A DNA stretch of 64,000 nucleotides from Isochrysis galbana (taxonomy: Eukaryota > Haptophyta > Isochrysidales > Isochrysidaceae). The stretch is from NCBI GenBank assembly GCA_018136815.1, contig CM030942.1, positions 3,589,648 to 3,653,647 on the forward strand, read 5' to 3'. A program made the position numbers and the translations under genes. The notes beneath the pieces are model-generated. The model worked only from the letters and a program-made list of their open reading frames with translations. It had not been told where the DNA came from and did no database searches. Of this stretch, positions 23,501-33,425 are shown piece after piece (position 1 is the stretch's first letter; every line of letters begins with the position of its first letter).

Positions 23501-26500
23501 GAATCAGCGTGGATAGCGCTACCGTGGGCCGGTGCCGCGGTGGCACGAGCAGCGCGACGCCGTGGCCTGCGCCGCGGCCTCCGCTGCCTCTTTGCGGCGT
23601 CGTGCGTCTCGGTGACGCACTCGCTTGAGTTGGGCGCAGGAGCCTACCATCGGGCCTCGCGGGCCGCCAGGGCAGTTGCGCGGTGGAGGGCCGCGGTGCA
23701 CCGCGCGCGCGCACTCGGCGGCCTTGTGGCCTCAGCGCGCGCTGTGGCGGCCGCTCGCGCCACCTCGGTGGCGCTGCACCGACTTCGTAATTGGAGCGTC
23801 GAAGCGCCGCCGGCCTTCCCAACGGGTGTGCCAGTGGCGACAAGGGCCGTGCTTGTTACCTGGGCGCGCGCGGCGGCGGATCGCGGCGCCGCGGCCGGAC
23901 TTGAAGCTACCGCTGCTCGGCACTACAAGCGACACGCGCAGACAGGAGCATTTGCGCGATTTCTGATCGCCGGTGACCGTCGCCGCTTCTTGCGCATCGC
24001 CCCGTACTACCATTGGCGCGGCTGGGCGCGCGCCGCCGCATTCGAAGCGTTGCGGCGTAGAGCGGCAGCGCGCCGTGCCTGGGGCGCGCCGACATGGCGC
24101 GGACGCCCGTCGTCACTGGTCACGGTGCTAGAGCATCGCGGTCGCGCTATCCGACGATGGCGAGCCAAGGTCGCCGGCTTGGCTGCAAGGCGTTCTGCGG
24201 CAATTGAAGTGACCGCCAGTTGGTGGCAACGCCGACTGGCGGTGGCGTTTGCTGCCATGGTGTGGGCGAAGCGCACCTCCCTGGCGCGCTGGACGCGGTC
24301 GCGCATCGCCCTGCAAGCCTGGCGCGGGCGCGTTGCTCTCGCCCGCGCAGCTGCTTTTCGGCGATGGAAGCAGGAAGTGTGCAGGTTCGCGGCGAAAACG
24401 CGCGCGAACAAGGTCGCAAAACATTGGGTGCGCGCGATCCTAGCGAGAGGCCGGCTGCGTCGCTGGCGCGCGGTTGTCAAGGCGGTCACCATCGTGCTCG
24501 TGCCATTCCACGGACGGCGCGACCGCTGGCGACGACGTGCCGCCATGCACGCATGGACGCGGGCCGTTGGCGCGGCCCACGTGCACGCCGCTGCCATGAG
24601 AGCGGCGTGTGTGCGTCATGCGGTGTCTGTGCTGTGGCGGTGGCGAGCATCTGTCACCGAGGTGCGCGTAGCGGACATGGCTCGTCACCGCATGCGGTCG
24701 GTCGCAGCACGCCACCGTTTGGAAGCGGCATGGCGGTGCCTAATCGCAAGGCAGCTAGCCTTGCCTGCCGTGCCGGTGTGCCACTCCTCGCTGCGCCGAA
24801 CCATGCACAAGTGGATGCGCATGGCGCGCGGCCTCAACCTACAAAAAGGCGTCAATGAAGTCGCATCGGCGCAGTGGGTCACGTCGTCGAAGGCCTCCGT
24901 CTTGAAACAGCTGCGCGCCGTAGCGTCAACCCGTCGACGCGCTTGCGAGACCACTGCAGCAACAGCGGCCGCTATGGCGGGCGCACGCAAGGTCAGCTTC
25001 ACTCGCGTGTTGCAGCGCTTCTTCGAGGATGCACACCGGCGCCGCTGCCGCTCTGAAGCGATGCGATCGGCGCGTTGTGCGATTGTGGCTCGGGCCGGGT
25101 TGTGTGCGTTCAGGCGTTGGTGCACTGCGGTCGACCGCCGACGGCTCTCGCAGCGAGGCGCTGAACAAGGTCGGTGGCACCAACTCGGTGTGTGCCTCTT
25201 CCGGTGGCATCACTGGACGACAGACGTGGAAGCTCTAAACGTACTCGGCTACCGCGCGACGGCGTCGGTGCGTGTGGCTACTCTTCGGGCTGCATGCGCA
25301 CGCTGGCGTGCCATGGCGTCGGTGGCTGCGGAGCAGCAGCGGGCAAAGACGATCATGCCCTTCAAGGCACGAGTCGCGAGAGCAATGTGTGTGTGGCGGA
25401 CGCGTCTGCTTGGGCAAGCGGCTCTGGGGGCGGCCGTCGCCGCTTACGTGCAAAAGAGGCTCGCGTTGCATTGGCACTGGTGGCGCGCAGCCCTGAAGCA
25501 GGATGCAATCGCCTCCGCGGCTGCAGCACGCGCGATGAAGGCGCGGCGTCTAATTGCTGAGGCTACGGCGTCGGTGCGTGCCGAGGCAGCAGCTCGAGCA
25601 GCCGCGGAGCGTGATGCGGCGCTTGCAGCAACGCAAGCCGCTGAGGCACGTAAGGCACTTGTGGCCGTCAAGCGAGCTGCGGCGGAAGAGGTAGAGATCG
25701 CGCGCGCCGCGGCGGAGCGCGAAGCCGCGCTGGCCAAGCGGGCGGAGGCGCAGCGTATAGCCGCCGAGCGGGCGACAGCGGAGACAGCCGCCGAAGAACT
25801 TGCGCGCGCTGTGGCAGCGACGCAGGAACGCATGCGCCTGTCGATCGAGTCGGAGGCAGCGGCGCGGAAACAAGCCGAGGCGCTCGCGCGACAGGAGGCA
25901 GCGGCTCGCGCACGGGCCGAGGCCGCATCATGTGCGGCACGGAAGCGTCTGGAGGAGATGGAGGAGGCCGCGGCCCACGCGGAGTCGAGGCGTGCAGCGG
26001 CGGAGACTGAGGCGAAACGGACGGCAGCGGAGGCTCACGCGGCGTCACAGGCAGCGGCGAGCCGGGCAGCGATGGCGGAGAATGCGCGTGCAAAGGCTGA
26101 GCAGGCGGCGGAAATTAGGGCAGCGCATGCTGCTGCCGAGATTGCAGCGGCCATAGAGGCACGTAAAGCCGCCGAGGCAGCCGCAACCGCAGCCGTCGTT
26201 CGCGCCAAGTCCGAAGTCGAGGCGGCTACGGCGGCGCGTTTGGCGGCCGAGCGTGCGGCCTCCGCTCAGACGGCCAAAGCGGCTCTGGACGTTGCGGCGG
26301 CACAGGAGGCGCGCGCGGAGGCGGAGACGGCACGTTTAGCGGCCGAGGAGTCGGCGACGGCAGATGCAGCTCGCGCAGCGGCCGCGGTGGCGGCGGCAGA
26401 GGCTGCCGCGCGGGTAGCCCGCGAGACGGCGGCGGCCGAAGCGGCGGCGGCCGAGTCTCGCCTCGCGTTGGAGCTTGCAGACGCCAAGGTGGCCGCCGAG

Positions 26501-28639
26501 CTTGCCGCCAACGCGGAGGCAATGAGGCGCGCACAGGCTCAAGTGGACGCTGAGCGCCAAGCGGCTGCCGAGGCCGAATTCGCGTTGGCTGAGGCAGAGG
26601 CGGCCGAGAGCGCGGAGCGAGACGCCGTGGAGGCCGCGGAGGCCGCGCGAGCGGCCGCGGCAGTGGCGGTCGCAGCTGAGTCGGCGCGCGTGGCCGAGGA
26701 AATGGCAGCGGCGCGCGCAGCTGCGCGCGAGGCCGCCGCACGAGCGATGGCGGCCGAGGAAGAGGCAGTAGCCTCCGCCGCTGCAGCAGTGGCAGAACAG
26801 GCGTGGAGTGCCGGGGACGAGAGTGCGGCTGATGATGCACGCTCGCGCGCGGCAGCAGCGGCGGCACGCTTTGCGGCGGAGGCGGCGGAGGCGGAAGCGG
26901 CGGCGGCCAACGAAGAGGCCGTCGTTGCTGCAGCGCGTCAGATGACGGAAGAAGCAGTACGTCGAGTTGCTGAGAAAGAGGCGGCGGTGCGCGGGACAGC
27001 AGAGGCGGCCGCGGCCGCACCAACGCCTCTCCGTCTCGTCGCAGAAGCTGCAAGGACGAGGGCGAGGGAGGCAAGCCAGTGCTCAGAGGTCGAGGCGGAG
27101 GTCGCGCCTCCGGTTTTGGAGGACCGCCGTCTACGGGACTCTCACCTATCTCCCCTCAGTTCGTCCCTTCGCGTGGATCATAGCGTGATGTCCTCCATAC
27201 CTGCCACGCCGTCGATCGAGGTTGTGCCGCCTGCTCGGGCTGTCGCGCAGGGCACGAGCTGCTCGAAGAGTCTCGATGGCGCCATCTCCACAACGCGCGC
27301 AGTCGCCCTGGGTGGGTCGGGCCACTCCGAAGAGGAGCTTCACGCATTCTACTTTGGAGACCTCGCTGCCGGCATTGCCATGGAGGCGGCGGAGGCTGAG
27401 GCCGAGCGCGAGCGGCGCTCTGCACGTCCGGATGAGGTTCGGTATCGGCAATCGATCGACGGCGATGCCGTTGAACAACGGCTTGCCCTCTTCTCCATCA
27501 TCCAAGCGTCGGACAAGGCGCGCCGTGCTGCGTCACCCCTCTCCCTTCGCGTTAATAAGCCGGCGCCCGCAGCCTCGCCGGCGCGTCAGCCTCTCGGCGT
27601 GCTACCAGGGGTCGCCTTGGCATGGGGGCTCACTTGCGACACCGACGATGCCGACGCGGATGAGGAGGAAGATCTCGACGAAGTGGCCCGACGAGCCGCA
27701 GCACAGCACGAGGCGCTCTGGGCTGAGACGGCGAGCAGCTCGTTGGCACTACTTCCCCCCGGCTCGTTGCATACCGCGGTGCTCGCCCCTTCCGCCGACG
27801 CTTCCACCGGCGGAGCCGCCATGCCTATGCCACCGCTATGTCATGGCGTTCGCGCGAATGACAGCACAAAAAAAGCTCCGACTGTGCCTCCAACATGCGG
27901 GTCCCATGCGCACCAAACAAACGCCACCACTGCGTTTGGCCAGGTAGAGGTGCCCAATCAGGCCGCGTCGCGTTTTCTTCATCAATCACCAATCGCAAAA
28001 CATTCCGAGCTGAATCGGGGTGACGTACTGGCCGATGCGGAACACCAACCTGTCCCCGAGAGTTCGCTGCCCGGAATATCGATATCAGCTGAACCCGTTG
28101 ATGCCTCGGTGCAGCCTACGCACGTGCAGCGAGCTTCCACCGTTTCCATGGTCCAGCCACTCGTGACTGGACAGGCTTCACGAAGTGACCGGCCCTGTGA
28201 GGCTGCCATGCAAGGAGCTGAGAGCATCATTGCCGTTCCAAACGACGCGAGTGGGCAGGAGATTGCGATCAGTCTCGGTGCGCTTTGGGAGGAAAGCTTG
28301 GCTTACGAACTAAGCAAGTCCACCCCCGCTGGCGTCAATGATGGCGTCGCGCACTGCGACGACAACTTGAGCAGAGCGGATGCTCAAGCACCCAAATTAT
28401 CCAAGGGACCACGGTGGGATGCGCTTTGCAACGGACCAGGCACCGGCCCGTGCTCCCCAGCAAAAGACATAACATCGCCAACCACGATGATGTTGCGCAC
28501 AGGGCTTGCTGCCTTCAGCTACGAGAATGACGTGCGCGAATCGCTGAACGCGCAGTTCGAAGCTCGTCGAGCCGGGCGCGAACTTTTGTTCGCGTGGCTT
28601 TGGTGGCGGAAGTTGGCTCGCGAGGAGGCTTTGATGTAA
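20564..28639 (+). CDS. Giant Sfi1-like Trp-repeat and Ala-rich coiled-coil protein
   Basis: A single exon of 2691 codons runs from ATG 20564 to TAA 28637-28639. Residues 1 to about 680 are Pro/Ser/Ala-rich and disordered. Residues about 690-1645 contain at least twenty helical segments with a Trp at similar positions (FSRWRTE, IRRWRAKV, FRRWKQEV, LRRWRAVV, FRRWCTAV), surrounded by Arg, Ala and Leu. This is the pattern of centrin-binding Sfi1 repeats, and comparable proteins sit at basal bodies or spindle poles. Residues about 1650-2180 form an extreme Ala/Glu/Arg coiled coil (AEAAARVARETAAAEAAAAE). The last 500 residues are mixed and end with another Trp cluster, LLFAWLWWRKLA. Assignment to the Sfi1 type is by pattern only. 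A centrosome or flagellar-apparatus scaffold is inferred. The absence of introns in 8 kb contrasts with the MSH6 gene. Confidence 0.65.
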   Translation: MPVPYSRSSYASRHASRARMRPPSPEKPPLLSSSSSTTREFAPSLSSLSSLSSLSSLRPTGPHTAGASLEPSLLDRATSTSELDARRERPDLLPGKRVAEGPLDATTAGPSVGTAFRLPSDPAAPPHAACCAGRVASTVPQLTAAKAVASTTTTPLIAPLTSVLRTGAVGEHGAPPAIPFPGVVAPPSALGTMGTPSTIRPTAAPTPFLAAAPMKPSPAWAQGAESGRGVRPGSDRDPACPDVELETGAVLPAAPACSATEPATRGRSYARLAEQRARVRAAAAAPQRAQSAERRRPTRHESGASARCGVPLSFEAATRTADGSRATGVLSSGVSHTCKIGVVAAGPHAIRRSASVPKERTRHAAPQRHPEQRDSAAAAAASASAAASAAAAAATAAAAAAAACVGRLPPPTSQPRITRPATSASPPPSSPPQRAHQHSPTLAPPLPCGPAGELAQSGESAMHNPESGTYSASPIGAVPSRPAHASPPAASVRSPSPRDACSGPVLMACSAGEAALAYPTPAASGAPMDSPAVPEDPRCASPPLAGPFLRHTPQSAMRLLSSALAVFSGRMADSTVSAARPPPPAAATPPDVDASHVESPSSSREAAASECTSALASASAASVRCANNGQRDGLPFVADAPAPAPLHEAPAAWTDSMPPATARRPLRRAIQSSSATGAVPASRAIARAAARAVAETEEREAARRRAATAAREREAVGMARRQLALHWAIRGWQRAIARLAVVAAQADARRRHVCIKRGMSLLKAAAAAAVDDEAAARGFAVAQQRLLQRLWRRWLGHWRRSNGRLIAAAAARAAGRRLALRRLVAAAAARRLGRACEARGRSAIAAWAVRRWLSASHDSRVTLMHVAAAVAALRALHLRTAWCRLVLNMGARAAERQLLASAVSRAFSRWRTECSRQARARASALQLGFCTGGSALDVLRCEWLRLMRRLTTDALVRASAGRRHLAAAAFRRLSELRRLESAWIALPWAGAAVARAARRRGLRRGLRCLFAASCVSVTHSLELGAGAYHRASRAARAVARWRAAVHRARALGGLVASARAVAAARATSVALHRLRNWSVEAPPAFPTGVPVATRAVLVTWARAAADRGAAAGLEATAARHYKRHAQTGAFARFLIAGDRRRFLRIAPYYHWRGWARAAAFEALRRRAAARRAWGAPTWRGRPSSLVTVLEHRGRAIRRWRAKVAGLAARRSAAIEVTASWWQRRLAVAFAAMVWAKRTSLARWTRSRIALQAWRGRVALARAAAFRRWKQEVCRFAAKTRANKVAKHWVRAILARGRLRRWRAVVKAVTIVLVPFHGRRDRWRRRAAMHAWTRAVGAAHVHAAAMRAACVRHAVSVLWRWRASVTEVRVADMARHRMRSVAARHRLEAAWRCLIARQLALPAVPVCHSSLRRTMHKWMRMARGLNLQKGVNEVASAQWVTSSKASVLKQLRAVASTRRRACETTAATAAAMAGARKVSFTRVLQRFFEDAHRRRCRSEAMRSARCAIVARAGLCAFRRWCTAVDRRRLSQRGAEQGRWHQLGVCLFRWHHWTTDVEALNVLGYRATASVRVATLRAACARWRAMASVAAEQQRAKTIMPFKARVARAMCVWRTRLLGQAALGAAVAAYVQKRLALHWHWWRAALKQDAIASAAAARAMKARRLIAEATASVRAEAAARAAAERDAALAATQAAEARKALVAVKRAAAEEVEIARAAAEREAALAKRAEAQRIAAERATAETAAEELARAVAATQERMRLSIESEAAARKQAEALARQEAAARARAEAASCAARKRLEEMEEAAAHAESRRAAAETEAKRTAAEAHAASQAAASRAAMAENARAKAEQAAEIRAAHAAAEIAAAIEARKAAEAAATAAVVRAKSEVEAATAARLAAERAASAQTAKAALDVAAAQEARAEAETARLAAEESATADAARAAAAVAAAEAAARVARETAAAEAAAAESRLALELADAKVAAELAANAEAMRRAQAQVDAERQAAAEAEFALAEAEAAESAERDAVEAAEAARAAAAVAVAAESARVAEEMAAARAAAREAAARAMAAEEEAVASAAAAVAEQAWSAGDESAADDARSRAAAAAARFAAEAAEAEAAAANEEAVVAAARQMTEEAVRRVAEKEAAVRGTAEAAAAAPTPLRLVAEAARTRAREASQCSEVEAEVAPPVLEDRRLRDSHLSPLSSSLRVDHSVMSSIPATPSIEVVPPARAVAQGTSCSKSLDGAISTTRAVALGGSGHSEEELHAFYFGDLAAGIAMEAAEAEAERERRSARPDEVRYRQSIDGDAVEQRLALFSIIQASDKARRAASPLSLRVNKPAPAASPARQPLGVLPGVALAWGLTCDTDDADADEEEDLDEVARRAAAQHEALWAETASSSLALLPPGSLHTAVLAPSADASTGGAAMPMPPLCHGVRANDSTKKAPTVPPTCGSHAHQTNATTAFGQVEVPNQAASRFLHQSPIAKHSELNRGDVLADAEHQPVPESSLPGISISAEPVDASVQPTHVQRASTVSMVQPLVTGQASRSDRPCEAAMQGAESIIAVPNDASGQEIAISLGALWEESLAYELSKSTPAGVNDGVAHCDDNLSRADAQAPKLSKGPRWDALCNGPGTGPCSPAKDITSPTTMMLRTGLAAFSYENDVRESLNAQFEARRAGRELLFAWLWWRKLAREEALM

Positions 28640-28980
28640 ACGTCACGTGCGTTTCGATCGGGTGCGCTAATGACGACCAGAAGTGAAAGACCTCGGTAAA
28701 CGAATTTTGTCAATCTTGTTACAGTCTTGTGTTGCATGAGAACGTAGCCCCTAGCAATCTAAGGTACGGCATGTAGAAAAAAACTTCTTGTGGCGTGTGG
28801 AGTTGTTGAGGTGCATCTGTGTGAGGCTGTGGTTGTGAGTCTGTTACATGAGGTGTATGATGCATGGGGCGAAAGGGACGGGAGGACCGACCGGAGGCAG
28901 CACGGGAAGGGAGCACACGGGTCGGTACTGGTACTGGCGAAACATGAGCTGGCATGGCGAGGGAGAGCGGGACAGGGGAT
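28640..28980. other. 3' flank of the Sfi1-like gene
   Basis: No gene seen. 28795-28870 (GCTGTGGTTGTGAG, TTACATGAGGTGTATG) weakly resembles 17500-17560, suggesting another old dispersed repeat. Confidence 0.4.
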
Positions 28981-29303
28981 AGGGCGGTCAAACAGGGGCT
29001 TTTTAACGACTAGTAAGGGTTTGGCTGCATTTTTTGACCGTGGCGCGATGCCCAATAAAAAACTGCCGGGGGGGCCACTTGTCGCTACGAAAATCTTCGC
29101 CAAGAAATTATGGTGCGATCCGCCCCCCCTCTCTCCCCCTCCGTCACGCGCGCTCACGCTCTACCCGTAAAGAATTGGCGCTCGCGCCCGCGGGGGGGTC
29201 GGTTCTTTTATATCTAAGCTACAATTGGCATTCGATTCCCGACTGATCCAGCGCCGTGTCGGGCTGCCGACAGTCCGACCACCCCCTAACCCTCTGGTAG
29301 GGC
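28981..29303 (+). mobile_element. Dispersed 320-bp repeat, copy 1 (GGGCGGTCAAACAG family)
   Basis: This stretch aligns almost base for base with 43977-44296: same start AGGGCGGTCAAACAGGGGCT, same GCTACGAAAATCTTCGCCAA, same CTCACGCTCTACCCGTAAAG, and same end GACAGTCCGACCACCCCCT. The first 60 bp form an inverted pair, CGGTCAAA to TTTGACCG. It has no coding capacity. Related shorter or diverged copies occur at 34681, 52500-52633 (reverse) and 17421-17472 (reverse). Confidence 0.75.
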
Positions 29304-29341
29304 CTTGGCGGAAATGTCTCGTTTTTCTGCCCAAATGTCTC

Positions 29342-29839
29342 TCAGAAATGGGCGAGACATGTCTCGTCCTGCAGCCCAAATATCTTGTAAAATGTCTTGC
29401 AGTTTAGTTTTTTTTTCGTGATGCGCAGCGCTTGTGTGGAAGCCGTAAAGGCTCCAATGATTGTTTGTTGAGTGAAGTGCCCGCCCCCGAGGGGTGCACT
29501 GAAGGTAGGAGTTGCCTCCATGGGGGTGGCAGCAGGGCTGCCACCCACCATGGGGAGTCCTTGTTGTGGTGGAGCGGCGGCAGGAGCTGGTGGGAGGGCC
29601 AGAGGCTGGCCCTGTTGGTCTGTAGGGAACAGGACTCTGCTTGCTCCCTGCTTGTGTGGCTGTTGAGGCGGCGAGGGCGGAAGGATCATGTCAACATCAC
29701 TGTCAGTCAAGGGGGCGGCCTGTGAGCGCTTCGGCTCCGGCGGCTTGGGGCGGCCCCGGTGGGGCGTCGTGGCGGCGGGGGGCTGGGAGGTGGGAGCGGT
29801 CGGCGCGCGCTCCATCGCTAAAACTATAACAATAGTTTT
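29342..29839 (-). mobile_element. LINE ORF1-like head, second copy
   Basis: On the minus strand an ATG at 29815 opens 157 codons starting MERAPTAPTSQPP. It shares RGRPKPPEPKR and a following acidic DVDM motif with the 19310 copy. The leader just upstream (29820-29839) is the same AAAACTAT/ATAGTTTT near-palindrome. The frame becomes Pro/Ala/Gln-rich and then runs into an AT-rich island with AAATGTCTCG words (29310-29420). No endonuclease or RT follows, so this is a 5' fragment. Upstream continuation of the frame to 30226 is probably fortuitous. Confidence 0.6.
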
Positions 29840-30393
29840 GTAGTCTGCGGGGTTGGGAGGAAGCGTACCAATAGCCTGGAGATGGGGTTCTGCGCGCAGG
29901 AGCGGCCGTAGGCAAGCCGGTGTCATCCTCCTCAGCTTGGGGTTGGAGCAATGGTGTGGGGTGGCGCTGGCGGCCATGCGTGCTGCGTGCGCAGGTGAGA
30001 AGCAGAAATCGGCCGAGTGCGGTGGCATGAAACGCCGGTGAGACCGCCGACCGGTGTCCCCGGACCATTTAGTCCGAACACCAGCGACAAGGGGGGGCTG
30101 ACCGCCGCCGTGCTCTCGCTGGATCGCGGCCAAGGTCGGCCTGTCAGGCGGGTCGGTCGCCATCGCTCTGCCTCGGATTCGGATTAGAGCGGGGAGAGAC
30201 GAGGAGAAATCCTTCCCCAGTCCCACGATACAAAAATTTGAGCCTCCGGATCAACAAGAGCTTTTTTTTACACCAGCCTCCCCCACCTCTACTTTCGTGG
30301 AGCATGTGTCACCCCGGAAGAGGCTTAACCTCAAGCTATAACCAAAACCATTCCATTCTCCTTCTCGCCACACCAACGCTCAATAAAAAAGAT
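29840..30393. other. Intergenic DNA
   Basis: No gene is supported. The minus-strand open frame here is continuous with the ORF1-like head only because stops are rare in GC-rich DNA. Confidence 0.4.
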
Positions 30394-32882
30394 TTACGCG
30401 CAACTATTGCGGGTCATCGCCCCGATGTCATGTTCTACGGTTACCTCACTGCCCGCCGGTCTGGCATATTGCCCAATAGTTTCAAGTAGCTCCGCGTTGG
30501 GGGTGAGCAAGCCATTGTTGACGAGTGAGAGCATACGGTGATCGCGAAGAGGGCGATTCTCTTCTATAGATGGGAGTGAAATCCCGGAGTCAGCGAGAGA
30601 AAAGGCGGAAAGCGAGGACGCAGGCGATGCAGACGGTGAAGAGCGCCTACACGTATGCGTAAGCGGCAAGGGAGGGAAGGAGGGGGACTGGGATGGCAAC
30701 CAAGGGGAGCATGAAGGGACGAGGGTATTTTCAAGTGGCCATCAGGCGATGAGCAGCGGCTAGCGTGGAGCGCCGCGTATAAGAGGGGTGGTGAAGCCGT
30801 GACTGAAAGGGCGCACCGGTGCCGGCGCCTTTTCGATGTAGATGAGGTGGACCCTCGAGGGAGCGAGTCGTAGGAGACGCTGCTGTCGGTATCGTCACAA
30901 TGCGATGAGGTGTCCGACAACATTTTACCATTGGCTAGGGTTGTCGCTCGTTTCCTCCCCTTCTGGTCCCGTGCTGCCTGCTGAGCATCCTCAACCTCAG
31001 GGCTGCAATATGTTTCTTGCTGAGCAGTCCAAGCGCCTTCATCCTCGATGGACTTACGCAGGATTATCGTCGCCTTGGCTTGCAACTGACTCCGGCGCTT
31101 CACCTCGAGCTCCTCGAGCATGCGCGTGCGTTTCCAGAGTGAAGCAAGAGCACCTTCGACACCAATGTACCCCTGAGGGTCGTGAGGCAGGGAGGGGGTA
31201 AGCGGTAACGGAAGTGGCGGGAAGAGGGGAGGGCTCATAGCGCGCAAGCGAGGCGAGATGGACGGGCCGGAGCAAGTTGGCGGGTGGGCGAATCGCACCG
31301 CAGCAGCGCCGAGCATGAGCAGGCTAATCTCGCGCGTGAAAAGCCCAACCGCAATCTCAAAGCGCTGCGATCTCGCGGCTCGGTGGGCGGTGCTGAAGAT
31401 CTGCTTGAGAGAGGTGATGACGACGACTCCAAACCGTTTGCGGGGAGAGAGTGGAAGCACCGAAGTTGCACCACCCCGAAGGAAGGCCATCGCTGACTCT
31501 ATGATCTCGACGACGCTCTCACCGTTGATCCATGGATGCGTCTCGTTAAGGAGGTCGGCATGCTTGCCGCTCGCATTGGCAGGGCAAACACCAAAATCGG
31601 CGAGGGAATCGTCGACCTCAATGCCAATGCCTGAATCGAGGAAGAACGTGGACGCCCGAGGCGGTTTGGTCAACGACGCGACAACATTGTATAGCTCCAT
31701 GAGGATTTGGAGCAAGTTGACAACGATGATCAAGATGCTAAATCCGCAGAGGGCCACGTACAAAGCCTGCGTTGAGCGAGCGGAGCGCACATAGGCTGCG
31801 GCGACAGCGGCACCAAGCGGAAAGAGCATGGTGATGCGCATGGCTAGGAAAGAGCTTCTACCACTCATGTTCTCGCCAGAGTACAAGAAGGCGGTCCGCG
31901 CCACAAGCAAGAAGCTCACTGCAATCAGCAAGAATTGTGCACAAATGCGCGCGAGAGGCCCCTCGAGCCACTCGCGCTCCACCTCAGTCGGGTCGACAAG
32001 TGTGGTGAGCGAGTTGGGACCATGCGCCGAGTCGAGCGCTGCGGATAGCTCAGCCATGGCGCTCTCGCGCTCCATTGTGTGCCTCATTGCTTTGGCCGTT
32101 ACCTTGCAGACGATCCGGTTGGCAAGGAAAAAGACGATAGGCCCACGCAGAACCATCCAGGTAGGCGACGCGTCGAGCAGCTTGGAGTTGGTGACTGCGG
32201 TCAGGACAGTCACACAGGTCATCTGCGTGATGTAGAGCTGGCGCGCCCGTTTGGAGCAGGGTACGGCGCCGAGCAGCACAGCGAGGTGCAAGCAGCGGAG
32301 CGAAGTGCACTCCATCGCGAGCTGCACCTCGACGCGTAGCGCGCCGGGGTCAACCACAGTGCGCGTCAGCATCGTCAATGCGTGGACGAGCGCGGCACCG
32401 GCGACGGCGTCAAGGAGGCAAGAGCGTTGGTCCAGCTTCCTCGGGCTCCGCTGCCGCCCCACCTCAAGCGCGAGGCAGCCAAGCAGCAGGACAGTGAGTA
32501 GCGCTGCGAGCAACAGGATGAGGCGCGGCCGCACGAGCAGTAGCGTAGCGTCGACTACGCAGAGGCAAACGAGCGAGAAGCCGGCAAGGAGAAGGAACTG
32601 GTGTTCTAGCTGCGCCACAAACGGCGGCACACGCGGCAGGTTCACCGAGCGTAGCCTGGCTCTCCGCTGGATGATGAGCGCCGCCGCGATCCGCCAGCGG
32701 CGGCGGAGCGCTCGTCGCCAACCGGCCTGGATCGTGGCGAGTGCGAGGTCCTCGAGGGGCGCAAGGAGCGCCTGTAGCGCGGCAGTGAGAGTTGGCTCAT
32801 CCCATCCCCTCTCCTGCGAGAGAGCGAGGAGTGGCTCAATCTGCCTGTGAAAGAGGCGGACGAGGCGGCCGATGCGGCCCAT
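30394..32882 (-). CDS. Multi-pass membrane protein with N-terminal IQ-like motifs
   Basis: Three exons on the minus strand, 32882-31299, 31172-30817 and 30646-30394, join in phase to 730 residues. Introns are 126 and 170 nt with donors GTGCGA and GTGCGC and acceptors CTCAG and GTGTAG. The ATG at 32882 is chosen because it sits just after a GA-repeat leader. The longer open frame upstream reads through low-complexity DNA. Residues about 50-90 carry two basic IQ-like stretches (IQAGWRRALRRR and IIQRRARLR), candidate calmodulin/centrin sites. About eight or nine hydrophobic segments follow, for example FLLLAGFSLVCLCVV, LILLLAALLTVLLLG, FLLIAVSFLLVA and FSILIIVVNLLQILM. The C-terminal 200 residues are soluble, charged and Ser-rich. 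I do not recognise the family. It may be a sensor or transporter. Confidence 0.6.
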
Positions 32883-32932
<50 letters not shown>

Positions 32933-33345
32933 TGGGGGGGCGGGCGGGGGGGCAGAGAGGGAAAGGAGGAAGAGAGAAGGAGGGAGGGAGGAGGGGAGGA
33001 GAGCGGGAGGGGAAGTCGGGGCGGAGGGGGGGGGGCGGGAGCAGAAGAGGCGGAGGGGAAGCGCCAGCGGGGGGGGGAAGAGGGGGGAGGCGCCGGGGGG
33101 GGGGGAGGGAGGGGGGGGGCGGCGCGGGGGGGGGGGAGCTCGGCAGCGGGAGGAAGCGCTCGCTTTCGAGATCTCGGTGAGATCGTCGGCGTGCGCGGGG
33201 GAGATTTGGAGACTTCACGCGAGCTCGCACACCTCGGCACTCGCACCTTGTCCCTGTCGCCTGCTTTGTTAGGGGTTGGGCCTCTCCGGCGATCTCGGAG
33301 GCGAATCTCCCCAATCATCCGGAAGTGGCTTCCTCAATCTCACTG
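32883..33345. promoter_or_regulatory. GA-repeat and G-run promoter/leader of the membrane protein gene
   Basis: A pure GA dinucleotide run at about 32885-32930 directly precedes the start codon on the minus strand. About 250 bp of G-rich, almost pyrimidine-free plus-strand DNA follows. The strand asymmetry is similar to the other promoters in the window. Confidence 0.45.
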
Positions 33346-33425
33346 AGAGAGGACGGCTTCTTGAGTCTCACTGAGAGAGGACGGCTTCTTCAGTCTCATT
33401 GAGAGAGGATGATGGCTTCTATATA
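33341..33425. repeat. Short tandem repeat, about 29 bp x 3
   Basis: The phrase CTGAGAGAGGACGGCTTCTT recurs three times with small changes (33344, 33371 and a diverged third copy near 33401). No gene overlaps it. Confidence 0.6.

Noticed and set aside
32883-33314. Upstream extension of the membrane protein frame to 33314
   Set aside because: The added 144 residues come from GA/CT and G-run low-complexity DNA that resembles the promoter or leader at other genes. The ATG at 32882 is the better start.
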